Assembly: GCF_000327385.1 (NCBI RefSeq)
Contig: NW_008709379.1
Location: 4,413,464-4,477,463 of the forward strand
Direction of reading: 5' to 3'
Source: Lottia gigantea
Taxonomy: Eukaryota > Mollusca > Gastropoda > Lottiidae
Length of the DNA stretch: 64,000 bases
The stretch's first letter is position 1. Each line of letters opens with the position of its first letter. The translations under genes were made by a program, and so were the position numbers. Under the pieces are notes generated by a model. The model made no database searches. It was not told where the DNA came from and saw only the letters and a program-made list of their open reading frames with translations. Below are positions 25,116-37,435 of this stretch, piece by piece.

Positions 25116-26517
25116 ATCATTCTTCACTAGCCACTAGGGCAGAAATATAAGTCGTAAATTTCATTTCATTTTCTATATTTCACCAAAACAAATTGTATGA
25201 TAAACCATAGGAGCCAACCTAATATAATCTGAATCTATAATATAAATTACACTGTGTAAGTTAAAGTTTGGAAAATGCAATTTTCGCCATATTTTAAGGC
25301 AAAACTGTACGATAAATTTTCATCGCCCATATATATTTATAGGATCATTTTCAACATCAATGATCAAGTATCTTGGTATCTGTGCATCATCAAGAATAGC
25401 TTGGAAATATCAGAGATTATTCTCATACCAGTAAAGGAATTACTAACCAATAAAGCTTTCAGACTTGCTTTCATGAACACATACATTTGCAAAGCACTTT
25501 GCTTCTGTATTTTTGTAAATTCTTTGACATTTCTTAGAAACCGATTTATTCCAATAAGACCCCCAGTAGTCATTAATTTCAATCTTCAAGCATGTCATTA
25601 TAAAAATCAAAGTGATTCTACGGTTGATACGAACTCCCAAATTGACCATCGTTATGCTGCCGGCGATCTTGGACAAAACATTGTGATTAAAAGATATATT
25701 GGCCACTCAATTAGCTGGTCATTTTACACGTTATTAAGATAAGAAAGCTAGGTTTTATAGCTGATGTTCATAAATCACTATGTATCTATCTAACATAAAC
25801 AAAAAAATCTTTGACTAAGTCTATAGCCAAGAGGCGATCAGCGGACGTCTTAAAAGAAAAGAAAACATGAGGGGTAAATTGAGTCATCAGCACGAAAGTT
25901 GGCTTAAGGTTATTTTTCCTTCGGAAAGACAATAAATATGTTGATAAGCTAGTATGAAATGGCCGAAGGGTAGGGTAAGGTTAAAGTTATTCCGCTTTGA
26001 TCTTGTGATCTGTAGTGATGTACTCGTCCGGTGGACAAATTTCAATCTGAAGATAGCCATCAAATTATTGATGGATTATAGGCAGTTAAATCACGCTTCA
26101 TCTCAAGTCCAGTAACTGTGTCTAGTGCGGATCCTCAGCCAAGACAGTGTTGCATAGTAGAAATAAGCAAACTTTGTACATCATTTTGAAGTTTGTTACC
26201 ATTGATATAACTATACATGTACTGGTGTTCATTTCATCATAATTTAATATATTATCAATATTGATCTATAAACGTTGGCAATACAGTGACAATTAAAAGC
26301 AACACAGATGAAAGCAGGACAAGTAATTTACCTGGCGTACAAAACATAAAAATAAATATCCTGAGTTGTCATGAACAATAATAAATGATCTAATATATCT
26401 CAATTTGTATAACTGTCTATCGGCAATTCTCTTTGATTTCCTAAGTTTTGATCTACTATGATCTATCGAAGGACAATTTACAACCATGACATTTTAAAAC
26501 GGATAGGTCATGTTAAA
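25116..26517. other. Intergenic; long open frame without recognised domain
   Basis: A 155-codon + strand frame (25275-25742) overlaps - strand frames of 72 and 87 codons. None shows a known domain, and both strands being open suggests compositional chance or an old decayed sequence. Nothing else was seen. Confidence 0.35.
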
Positions 26518-26700
26518 ACTGACAAACTCGCAAACGAGACTGAAACAAGTTGAGTTTTATTGGCATTACATGAGATTGAAGTCCTATCTCTACTTTGGGA
26601 TTTAGAGGAAGTTTCCTAGATGTATGAAAAATGACAAACTCACACACGAGCCTAAGTAAGTGAAGTTGTACTGGCATTGCAATTTGAACGAGGACCATAA
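26518..26700. repeat. Short diverged tandem duplication
   Basis: tgacaaactcgcaaacgag at 26520 recurs as tgacaaactcacacacgag at 26632. Both are followed by a related ttggcatt/ctggcatt block, giving a 112-bp offset and two copies. Confidence 0.6.
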
Positions 26701-27933
26701 CTGCAACCTTAACTTATAGCTTATAGTCGTAGCGTTTCCGAGGTCGATAGTACCAATGATTTCAGGAAAACATGACTAGAGTATTATGTAACTATCGCAA
26801 AAACCATGTCGTAATTGAATAATTAAAAACCATCGCCTTATATGTATATAAACTATTTGTTTCTCATTTGCGGAGTTGACATATCATATTGGAAGTATCG
26901 AACAATAGCCATTGTGATGTTTCGTGTATTAACATTATTAAAAAAGAGACTTTAATAGATCATTATTACTTATTAAAATATTGTAATAGTTTGTTCCCCG
27001 TGTATACTAAATTTATAAATCTCTCTTTTCTTGCCGAGTGTCTCTTTAAATTTAACGCATCGTCAACAATCACAATCTTAAAATCCTCAAATCTTTTGAA
27101 AAACTACACACATTGTGAGAAAAGGACACATAAAATGTTGTTTTGTTCAAGAGCAGAAACATCGTATGATGATAATTGTGAATTTATGATCAAATCCATC
27201 AGAAGTTATAAGTTCACGTGGAACAAGATTGTGAAACAGAGCGAATATTCACTTCAGATATAAGGCCGCCGTTGGCTTTTCAGATTATCATCGTTAGCGA
27301 GGCAAAAACATATTTTGTGAGTGAAATTTTTCTCTCTGGTCTTCCGCATAATTAACCAACAAAACACGAGATAAAATATAAAAGTTTTCAATTCTCTACA
27401 CTTCGCTCACTGATTTTATATTATTTTTGTAGAAGTGCGTTATGATTTTTAAACATCAATTGTCTCAAGAAACTCTCCAACCCGAAGCTATTTTTTGAAA
27501 ACACAATGAACTTAACCCCTCTGTTGGTATACAGTCTGAACACAAATCATGAAAAAACATGTGTGCAATCATAGAAGCATTAAGTGTATGTACTTTTAAT
27601 ACATGTAACAATTCTTAAAACTTAACTATTGAATATAAGAGACGCAAAACATCATCTTGTGAGGTCGGTGAGCGAAGCAAGGAAGTAACAAAAGTCGCCA
27701 TCAAAGTTTTATCTTAAAAGCTGTATGGTCATTTGAGTTTTGTATCTTCATTTTCAGAAGAAACATTATCTGTATTTTGATTACCGTGCTTAAAAATTCT
27801 TAAGTAATGTAACGTTTTGACCAGATATACATTAGGTCTTGCCTTAACGATACAAGTGTATCACCTTGCACACTTGCTTACAGTTGAGATTAACTTAAAT
27901 CGGGTCTGTTGATCGTAACAGGTGCCCGTTTTG
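26701..27933. other. Intergenic sequence, no gene recognised
   Basis: AT-rich. An open frame of 124 codons (26889-27263) has no recognisable motif. Confidence 0.4.
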
Positions 27934-28040
27934 TGACGTCATAATCTTTAATGACTTTACACATTCTTCGTTACGGACGTTACGTCACAGTGCCTATTAG
28001 TAACGTGTGCCATACTGAGGCGTTATATGATATCACGTAA
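27934..28040. promoter_or_regulatory. Candidate CRE-rich regulatory island
   Basis: TGACGTCA (27934-27941) is a perfect CRE, followed by TTACGTCA (27980-27987) and further ACGT/ACGTCA cores through about 28036. The CpG-containing cluster stands out from AT-rich surroundings. No gene start is visible next to it. Confidence 0.35.
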
Positions 28041-31030
28041 CGTCATGATGAAAACCAACATTGCCTTTAATTTAAGGGGGAATTAAAGTGATGAAGGGGA
28101 CCTCCCACTACACTCCTACTTCAAACATACATCTATCTACCGACCGATATATTTATCTTATGTTTCCACAGAATATATATTCTAGAGATCGTCCACTTTT
28201 ATCCCCGTCAGTTATGATGTTTTAGCGATTCCATATACTTCAGTTTTTAGTTGTGAACAAATTTATTTCCAAAAATTTCCTAAAGGAATATGGAAAAGAG
28301 TCATATAAGTAACTTGATGAAAAAATGATGAAACGACTCCATTTCTCGTCCATAGTAAGTTTGGGTACTCCTTTGTAATACATATTACACATAAAGATCA
28401 CAGAGAGGGTGTGCTACTCTTCTATATACAATAGGCAAGATGAAACATCAAGCCTTAAACTCTTACACGGCAGATAATTAGAAATGAAGCTGCAAAGAGT
28501 TGCACTCACTGATCTCCACTATGACAGCATTCAAAGACATTCCTCAAATCTAAAAGGGCAAGAGGGATCAAAATCAACCGACAATAGCACCGAGTCATTG
28601 AAGATACCTATTAAGACAATTTACAAGTTTCCGAATCGCCAATGCAAGGTACCATTAGTCGAGCTATACAACTGAGGAATAAACGACCGACCTGTGGGAT
28701 TAGATCGTTTACGTTTGCGTGCTTAAAACAAATTTGAAACACGAGATGTTGCTTATTTTACGAGGTCTTGGTCAATATTTAGAGTTTGGTAATGATATTT
28801 TTCTAAAGACTATTATAAGTTGTTAAAGAGACCGATCATTGCATCACGACTATCCAATGTCGGACTAATATTATCATAAACTGTTGGACAATGGCGGTAT
28901 ATTTAAATTTTAAGTTACTCAACGTGTTATAATGTGTTTATTTTGAGAGGCTGGATAATGATCACTATTGTTGGTCACATCAGTTTGTTTTCATACTACA
29001 TGTATCTTCAAACAAGTTCGCCTCGGTGTTACAAAAATTGGTACCCGTAAGTATGCACAACCTCAAAAGATTATTTCCGTAGCATGAATAGATATTTTTC
29101 ACAGGAACACACCCACCTAAGACTATCCATGAATAGCATACATTTCCAACTGTCTCTGTGTGAGTTAATATTGGTACTAGGAAGAACGAACATTACGCCA
29201 GAGATTTAACATACATTAGAATTACTCAAAGTGTGTATTATTGTGAATTAACGCCCAATAAGATATACGTCAGGTTATGATGAGCGTGTTGAATTTGTCC
29301 ATTGATGCTAATGATGCCAATCTCCAGAATTTTAGAAACATCTCGATGTAGTCGTATCAATTGTGACATTGTGCGCATGGTTCCAAGAAAAAGAAGTATA
29401 AACCTTCCAGATGGCGTTTGGGCAAGAATATGAATTAACAATTGCATGAGCGATTGAATTAGCCCCTTTAAAAAAAACTCCGTTCAGAAATGAAATCAAA
29501 AGTTGATATTATAAAAACTTAGTTCAAGGATTGAGATATCGGCATCTAATTTCCACAACGGCATTCAAATCTAGATTTGTCGAAACATGTTAAAGATGAG
29601 ACGTTAAAGATAGAGGATTAGTAAAAATCACACACACGACAATACTATTTCAACATAATGTGCACATGGGTAGTTTTTGTCAAGATTACGTGATGGGTCT
29701 TCCATGTCGGGGATAAATTAAACATACTTTCTAAACTCGTTCAACAATTAGGTACATTTCCCTTAATCCTCGTGTATATAGTTGCGGATACTGTATTGTT
29801 ATTATTACATCTGTATTTTCCTGTATTAGCCCATCCAAACCGCTATCTAACCTGTTGTACTTTCAATAAAAATCACGATTATCTTGCACTTAAGATTGTC
29901 TTGTGACTTCAAATCCTTGTATGCAAGACACAAGTTGTAATACCTTTCAAAAATAAGCGTCGCAACAGTAAAGCCGATCGAAAGAAAACCAAAGTCCCTG
30001 ACTGTGACTTTCTTTAACATGCGTAGAAAGGGAAAAATAGGCAACATTTTAAAATTATAAATGTTTTAAACAATTGGTTCTGTTAGATCGATTCCTTCAA
30101 AATATGAATATTGTCCTTAACAAATTTATGAGTATTTGTATATAGACCTACTGACTAGAGATTAAACAATTTTTTGGTTTAAAAACTTAATATTTTTTTT
30201 CTTGATTTTCTCTAAATCTTGTACACATTATTGAATCTTAGTTTTAATAAATGAGATAGTTCTTGTATAAATTGTCCTTAAAGTAATCAAAAATGAAACG
30301 GTTTAGTTATAATCAATTAATTGAAGGCCGTGTACTGTGGTCTCTGATTAGGATAGGTATACAATACTACGTATTGTTTTTAGGAATACACTGTCTACTG
30401 AGATGCTTTCGTTCTTAATTATAAGTTACTTTAAACTACGTATTTGATAAACGGACGACGTATTTAAAGAATATGGTTTTTATATCACAAATTGTTGAAA
30501 TTTCAAAATTACATACTGAGCAAATAGTTGTAGTTATGCGATAATAAGTGTACAAAGAAGAGACTTATTTATGTTTTCAGTAAGAAATAGTAGGCTAATC
30601 TCCTAAATGTCTCACAAATTAAAGGTCTCCAAGTAGTTGAAACGTCCACCAAAATGATTAAAGGAAAGCCATTAAGAATCTTTGGACAGTTCTGTGATAA
30701 AAAGAGCATACAAGTGTGTTCCCAGATAGGCATTTTTCAATAACCATACATCAACATCAAGGATGTCACATTGTTTAAAGATTGATAAACAGATTCATTT
30801 GGTTTCAGTAATATATGTTTTTCTCAGTTGGAAAATCATTGGTTTATGATATATGTAAGCCTACAACTAGAAATGGTTTAGCTAGCAGTATTCTGGTTCT
30901 GCTCAACACATCTAACTGTTTGTTTATAGAAATAACCATTGCACGTGGACCATGAATCTGTGTGGTATGGGTAAATAACCACTGCACTAATTAAACTTTT
31001 CGAAAAATAACATTAAATCAAAGAATGTCC
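28041..31030. other. Intergenic sequence, no gene recognised
   Basis: Only chance-length frames. No tandem repeat or motif cluster was recognised. Confidence 0.5.
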
Positions 31031-31260
31031 ATCGGCGCCTTAATTCGTCACGGTGACGTCACGGCGACAAGTGTAAACCTCCCGTGACGTGCAATTAGAC
31101 GAAACAATATTTATTAGCACCATGTGTCCAAACAAGAGTTAAGTCGGGCGCGCAAAATATCAACTCTGGCGTGCAAACACGCGCCTAGAACGCACTCGTG
31201 CTAACAGGAATTACGTCACTTTGTGCATTGTGGGTTGAGCTGTTTAACCACGTGATAACA
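31031..31260. promoter_or_regulatory. Candidate CpG-rich regulatory island with CRE and HES-type boxes
   Basis: Contains TGACGTCA (31054-31061) inside a larger palindromic run, further gtgacgt and TTACGTCA (31211-31218), CACGCG (31178-31183) and CACGTG (31249-31254). The last two are class C/B boxes bound by HES-family proteins. GC and CpG content is clearly above the flanks. No coding start was identified. Enhancer or unannotated promoter are both possible. Confidence 0.4.
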
Positions 31261-34200
31261 CAGCAGGAAATTCCGTTTGAAGTCGAGGATTCCATCAGTA
31301 ACCTGATGAAAGATCAAAGGTTGCGGAATTTGTATAAAGTTTATTCCACAAGGGAACCTGTTGAGAGATGACTGGGATAAATATTAAGGATTAATTGAAC
31401 CCCCTAGAGGAGCCTCTCGTGGTAATACATAAACAATGATGGACCTTATTTAAGCCTTTCAACACTGTCCATCTGACGATTACAGGTTGTACATTGAACA
31501 CGTAATGGTCGTTACTTCTACACGGTTCAGAGTTTTTGGTTTATTACATCACATTAACCGACATGAAAGGGAGTTTAAGGGGGATAATTAGCCCCTATTA
31601 GATGAGTGAAAAGATATACGGTATGTTAACAATAGGATCGTTAACGGGGTATCAAATCACTCAATAGAGGCGCGCTTAGAGAATTTGCATAACATCATTT
31701 CTTGGTTTTGACTTCAAACAAAAGTAGACCGAGAGTTTCGACATCTTCTATATATGTCTTTTCAATATATCATATCAATACACGTGGAATTGAAGGCTCA
31801 AATTTCGACGGCGAGCTTTGCCAACTATAACTGATTGGTTTACATAAATTATCGTTTCTGAGACTTAGGCACGATTGGAAAAAAATGGCGCATCTGTCCC
31901 TTTAAGTGAAATTCTTTGTTCTTTAGATTCAATTTGCATTCTTTGCATAGTATATATTAGTTTGGAGTCGCATTCTGTAATGGCCCTGATTCGAAAAGGT
32001 TTGATTGGTTGTTTTGGAAACAGTATTCCAGTAGTTTAAAATCAGTTGTTTACAGGGAGGTATAATAACAGAAAGATCTTAGCAACATTGAGATGGAATC
32101 TATATGACTTTTATTCAACTGTAGATTTTTCTTGATCTCCCTTTGGATTTTAAAACTTAAACCTGTTCTAGGTTTTATATTCTTTCTGGGGATTGAACTT
32201 GGTACAACGACGTCTTTATCATACTATACTACAACAGCACACGTGCGGGTGTCAATAGAAACGAAGGTAATAAAGAAAGTATGACTTTGTGTCAAGTCCA
32301 AATTATTCATTAAAGTCCCTATATTCTCAGAAATATAATAGCGTGTTGTCACCACAGACCAAAAATGTGCACCCGTTGTGACCCCCTTACAAAACAATAT
32401 TAAAAATAATATTTAGCTTTTAAAACGGGATATTGGGCACTGAGGACCTCTCGAGATGGTTGGGGAGTATATGACAAGTATTGTTCGTTAGTATTGTTCC
32501 CAAAACAACTGAATATGACATTGTTCGAACTGACACGTTCGATATGAAAAGAAATAAAAAGTGAATTGCAACTTTGTAACAATCGAACAACCGTTTCTTA
32601 TGTTCAGAAACCACAGGATACAAATTGCTACATGCTATTCCTTTCCAATAACGCTCGAGACTAGCATCATAATCTGACACTGAGCTATTGGCAAGATGTA
32701 GGAAATTCGAACAACCCCCTGCCGCTCGTAATCTGTATCTTTAACATTTGGAGTACTTTCAAAAAACTTTCCCTTTTCAGTGTTTTCGAATTTGTCACAC
32801 ATTGATGAAAACTGAACAGTTTGGATAAACAATGCTATTACTGAACCTTTGATCTAAGGGGCCAGAACGGACATGACCATCTGTGAAACAGTAAGAAACG
32901 TTAAATTGGTTGAAGTTTTATTTTCTTAATTTGATTCTATACTGTCGTACATGTATCTCATTACTCACCTTGTTGTTCAATGGAAGCCTTTCGCGAGTAC
33001 TTGAATGAAACAAAATATGAGTTTTAAGCACTACTTTTCTGCTCTTGATCAGGCTAGGGACGATGGGTATCATTGATAGATACTACATATTGCTTACTTT
33101 AAAGACATAAAGCGTTCCTATTTTCATAAAAAAAAATAATGAACAAAGTATATCCACGCTGAATTTATTAACAGATAATAATTAATAAAATACTTCAGTT
33201 AACAGCAGACTTCTGAATTGGAGATTTAATTTAACCAGAAGTAGTTAAGAATAGCGCAAAAGTATGTTTCGCTAATTCTATACATCGTGCAGATTTAGTG
33301 ATCTGAAAAAGGTGACGACAATACCACCCAAAAACAGAAATACACCAGGCTATATTATGATTATAATTTTTTTTTTTGATGTTTGCTAGCTTTTGAGTTC
33401 ATCAGCAATTATTTACTTAAATTCGGTAGTTTTGATCCGTCTCGTGAAAACCTATTTAAACATTGATGAAATACACTTCACTCCTTGCTGATCCTTGTAT
33501 GTTTCTGTACAAACGAATTTATAGTCATTGCCACCCGGGATTGCTAAAGTATATATCAGAAATCCCTGTGGATACCAATTTCCTATTATTGATATACTTG
33601 TATAGTCCTGACCATATACCTTCTGTTCATTAATCACCATTTGATATGGTGTTTAACTTTGCATAACAAAAGTAATTGGATATTTACAGGGTGGGTGAGA
33701 AACTTGGTGATTAAAGACCTCGAAGTAGGCAGTTTTCAATGAGTTGGTCAATTACTGACTCGTTTGTCACATTTTTTCATCCATCATTTTTGATGAAACA
33801 GGGTTAAATGCCACATTTTGTTTCCTCTTTTCACGCCCCTATGGAATAATGGACCTCAGCGAAGAAAATGTGTTGTGTGTATGACTTCCGACCACACAGG
33901 CCCAGTTTAAATTTGTGTATGCTCCATATTATACTCTCTGTGAAGATTGCTTTTCTTGCAGCCGCAGCGGCCTTGGCACACACTTTAACAACTTTCAAAA
34001 ATCCATGGGTGCCTATGGTGCGAAGTCTGTAGCACACACGGTTTAAAGTGCAATTCAATCCCATATATGTGATCCCTCCGACCAGCATCACTGACATGTG
34101 GTTTGAAGATATCGTTCATACATACCCAGTCCGGACCAGCCCCTTTAGCAAAGGTCCAACTCCCTGAGACACTCCTATTAAATGATTATTTATACAATGT

Positions 34201-34694
34201 GGACGTATATTGTCGTCACCTTGATTGAATGCAATAGAGACTACAGGGTTGATCGCTCTTTTGACGAAAATGAAAATGATTATACATATAGATGGCACTC
34301 CCATTTAGTTCAATATTCTTGCATTTTCAATAAACTGATTTGTTATTAAAGACCTAAACTTAATCGTAACAGAAAATACATAGTTTGATCGCATTTTGAC
34401 ATAACCTGGCATGCTTAAGCGTATTGAAGATATCGCAGATGAGTCCGCTTAACATGAATTCTCGATTCTTCAACTTTTTGCTCTTGATTTAATGTCAGAC
34501 TTCACATTAAACTCGTTGAAACTTTTTATGCTTTTACATATTGATGAGACCTCGGATGAGTTTATGGTCTACTTTAAATTATATTTTCTTATATTAGTGT
34601 GAACATTCATATTATATGTAACTTTATTTCCTAATCATCTTGTCTATGATAAATTAGAATCCATGCCTTTTCAAGAACCGCGTGGTCCCTATTT
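31261..34694. other. Intergenic sequence, no gene recognised
   Basis: AT-rich. Short overlapping frames around 32400-32830 and 33830-34300 have no recognisable domain. Confidence 0.5.
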
Positions 34695-34790
34695 ACGGCG
34701 GGGTTTCGTTTGAATTTCGATAACAAGGACCTCGCGGGGTAATCTTTAGTAACGGCGAGATTTCGTTTAAATTTCTATTACAAGGAAATG
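34695..34790. repeat. 57-bp tandem duplication
   Basis: acggcggggtttcgtttgaa at 34695 is repeated as acggcgagatttcgtttaaa at 34752. Each continues into a matching atttc...acaagga block, giving two copies 57 bp apart. Confidence 0.6.
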
Positions 34791-35079
34791 CATTTGATAC
34801 CTCTTTTTCTTCTCAATTGAAGAGTAACAAAGCTGGGGTTTAAGTAAAGATTAATGAAACTGGTGAGAAGTGAATCCTAGTTAAAGTTGATGAGTGTAAC
34901 ATGGACTTGAAATGTTTCCATATGTTATCCACTTTTTGATAAAAGCTCGTTTGATTATTTTCTTCTTCGTCTTATCTAAATAGGTTCCTTAATACAACCT
35001 GTCTCGCTTAATATAATGCTTCTTTTATCAGGCTTCTTTGTACCTTCCGACTAGCTTTGTCCCGTCTCACTTGGCTATT

Positions 35080-35175
35080 TAGGTCGGCAGCCGTAAGGCA
35101 CGCACGTGTGGCCTTCCGTTCAGCTTCGGACAAGTGCACTGACGTAATCGTGGCGCTGCAGCGCCTATCATCATA
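35080..35175. promoter_or_regulatory. Small GC-rich island with a 14-bp palindrome
   Basis: CpG-rich patch with CACGTG-type and GACGT cores and the perfect palindrome GGCGCTGCAGCGCC (35152-35165), in strongly AT-rich DNA. Function unknown. Confidence 0.3.
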
Positions 35176-37403
35176 ACGTTGGGGGTATAACCGTCTTTGA
35201 TAAAAAGGTCGAGACCCCAGTTCTTTTTACGATTGACTTAATTTCTTTATCAAATGAAATTGTGAATTAAAGGTCGATGGTTGCTGGAGATAGACTAATC
35301 TTGGCGTGGAACTTGAGAAGTTTCATTTCGTCTAATTGTGCGTTATAAACAGTGTCTAACGAAACGAGAATTGATGAAAACACCCTGATTCACGACGATA
35401 ATCTTGAAACCTAAAGCAATTCTGCTTGATCCATTTAAACCTTTACTTTGATTGTATCTATTGAGGACGAAATTTTATGCGTTCAATTTCTTTTAATGTT
35501 TTGATTCTCTGATCTGTAAAGGATCTCATTTCAAACTAAAATCATTGTTACCTTCGTTTGTCAGTTTAAGACACTGGGTTTTACAGTATATGATTTCAGA
35601 GGAGCTCGTCAATATGAGATTTTCCTTTGGTTTAAATTTATATTAAATTATGAATTTAATCAGGGAAATGGTACTTGGATGTGGTAGAATGATAACATGA
35701 TAACAATTGAAGTTTGGAGTATTCGATGAAAAATGTAGCCTAATCATTATTTTTTTCTTCAGACAACCAACAATTTCGATTTTTGATCCCACCCCAAAAA
35801 AATCTTACCATATTTTGTTTGTTTCATAATCGTAACCTTGGTAAGTTTGTGAATTATATATTAGGATTTCATTTGAAGTCGAGGAAAGATCGCTGAACCC
35901 TGAACCACTTAGAACGACGGTCAGGCAATTACCCTGTACAAGTGGATGTACATCGTGCTAATAACAGGAAATAATTAATTAGAACTTTGCTTTGAAGACA
36001 GAGGTTTTGAACATTGAAAATCAATCAGCTTTTCAACTGGTATTTGTACTTGTAAAATCCATTGAATAATATGTTCACTTCCTATTTAAATTCTCGTCAT
36101 TTTAGCCCCAGTCTCTTGACCAAACCATTGTAATGTTTTAACAAGTTCAATAATGGTTATACAATGTTCACACGATTAGGCTAATGGTGACAACTCCAAC
36201 ACTTAAAACGTGTGTTTGAGTGCATTGATTTAAACCGCTTAGAACGCAGTCCTGGTACATTGTTAATTGTTAATGCACAGCCAAAATCACTTTTTGTGAC
36301 AGTGAGGCAATACAAGGAGTGATTTTTGCTAACTGGTTCATAAAACTAAGTATACCTGTTTGATTTTTGTATTTGAAATATGAATATCAAATCAAAACAA
36401 GTGGTATAAAATTATTGGCAAATCGAGATATTGAGGCATATCTTACAGTGTTTAGTATCAGTAATTAATTTAAGTATTTAAATACTACTATGTAATGCCA
36501 GAAATTTTAATAATGAAAATATAAGACGTAAGAGTTCGTGAGACGACCCTTTCACCGCAGGCTCGTAGCCAGACTTGATTATTCGGAAGGGCAAGTAATA
36601 CATGCAGAGAGGCAATGGTGTTTGGTGTTTAGTTGGTAATGAGAATGCAGGCGATGTATTATCACAATATACAAAGCTTCAAACAAAAACTATTATCATT
36701 CCATACAAAAGTTGTACGTTTTGAGAAATTACCCTTGCTACGAAAGTAATACAAAAGCATTTAGCAAGTTCTTGGAGTGAAAATCCCCCTAAAATTATAT
36801 TTATAGTTGACAATGAGATCGTTAGCATTTTCGTTTTGTCTGACGTAACGAGGTGAGCTAAACACTATTAACAACTATACACCTATCTCCCTTATAAATA
36901 GCTACCTTTGTTTACGATAGAAGTATCCTAACTGCTAAATAATTGCTTTGGTTATTGTTTGTTTCCCGGAAATAGGTGAGGACACCCTATAATTAAAATT
37001 AACAAAGTTTGTAATTTCCTATTAATTTGTGGAATTGTGTTAAAAAACATCCTATTATTTCCTAAAAAGTTCAATTTTCGGTCTTCTTGTTTTGTCCAAT
37101 AAGTGTTAAAACACTTTGATAGCAAATTTCAGGGCAACTTCTATTACAGTAAATATGACCCCTCTTCTCTACTCTTTTTAGAATCCTGAAAATAACGGTA
37201 ATAAAAGTGGATACATTCGACCCTAAATAATTCACAATACCCATAGGATAATCTCGAGAACCTAGTCGAACCTAATATTAGATATTTTAAAGATTGGAAA
37301 CTTCTTTAAAATAGGAAGGCAGGCAATGTATTTTCACAATACATTTTTACAAAATATATTGGGTCTGCTAGAAACTGGAATCTGAGAGAATCTGCAATCA
37401 TAA
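35176..37403. other. Intergenic sequence, no gene recognised
   Basis: Nothing supportable was seen. Confidence 0.5.
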
Positions 37404-37435
37404 CCCCCCCCCCTCCCCCCCTCCCCCCCTCCCCC
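37404..37435 (-). repeat. C-rich tract; G-quadruplex-prone on the - strand
   Basis: C runs of 10, 7, 7 and 5 separated by single T residues. The - strand therefore has four long G runs with one-base loops, a strong G4 pattern, with an i-motif possible on the + strand. Confidence 0.85.

Noticed and set aside
25275-25742. 155-codon + strand frame
   Set aside because: Longest unexplained frame, but there is no domain, both strands are open over it, and it is AT-rich in composition. Kept only as a note in the intergenic entry.
26889-27263. 124-codon + strand frame
   Set aside because: No domain, signal peptide or supporting splice context.
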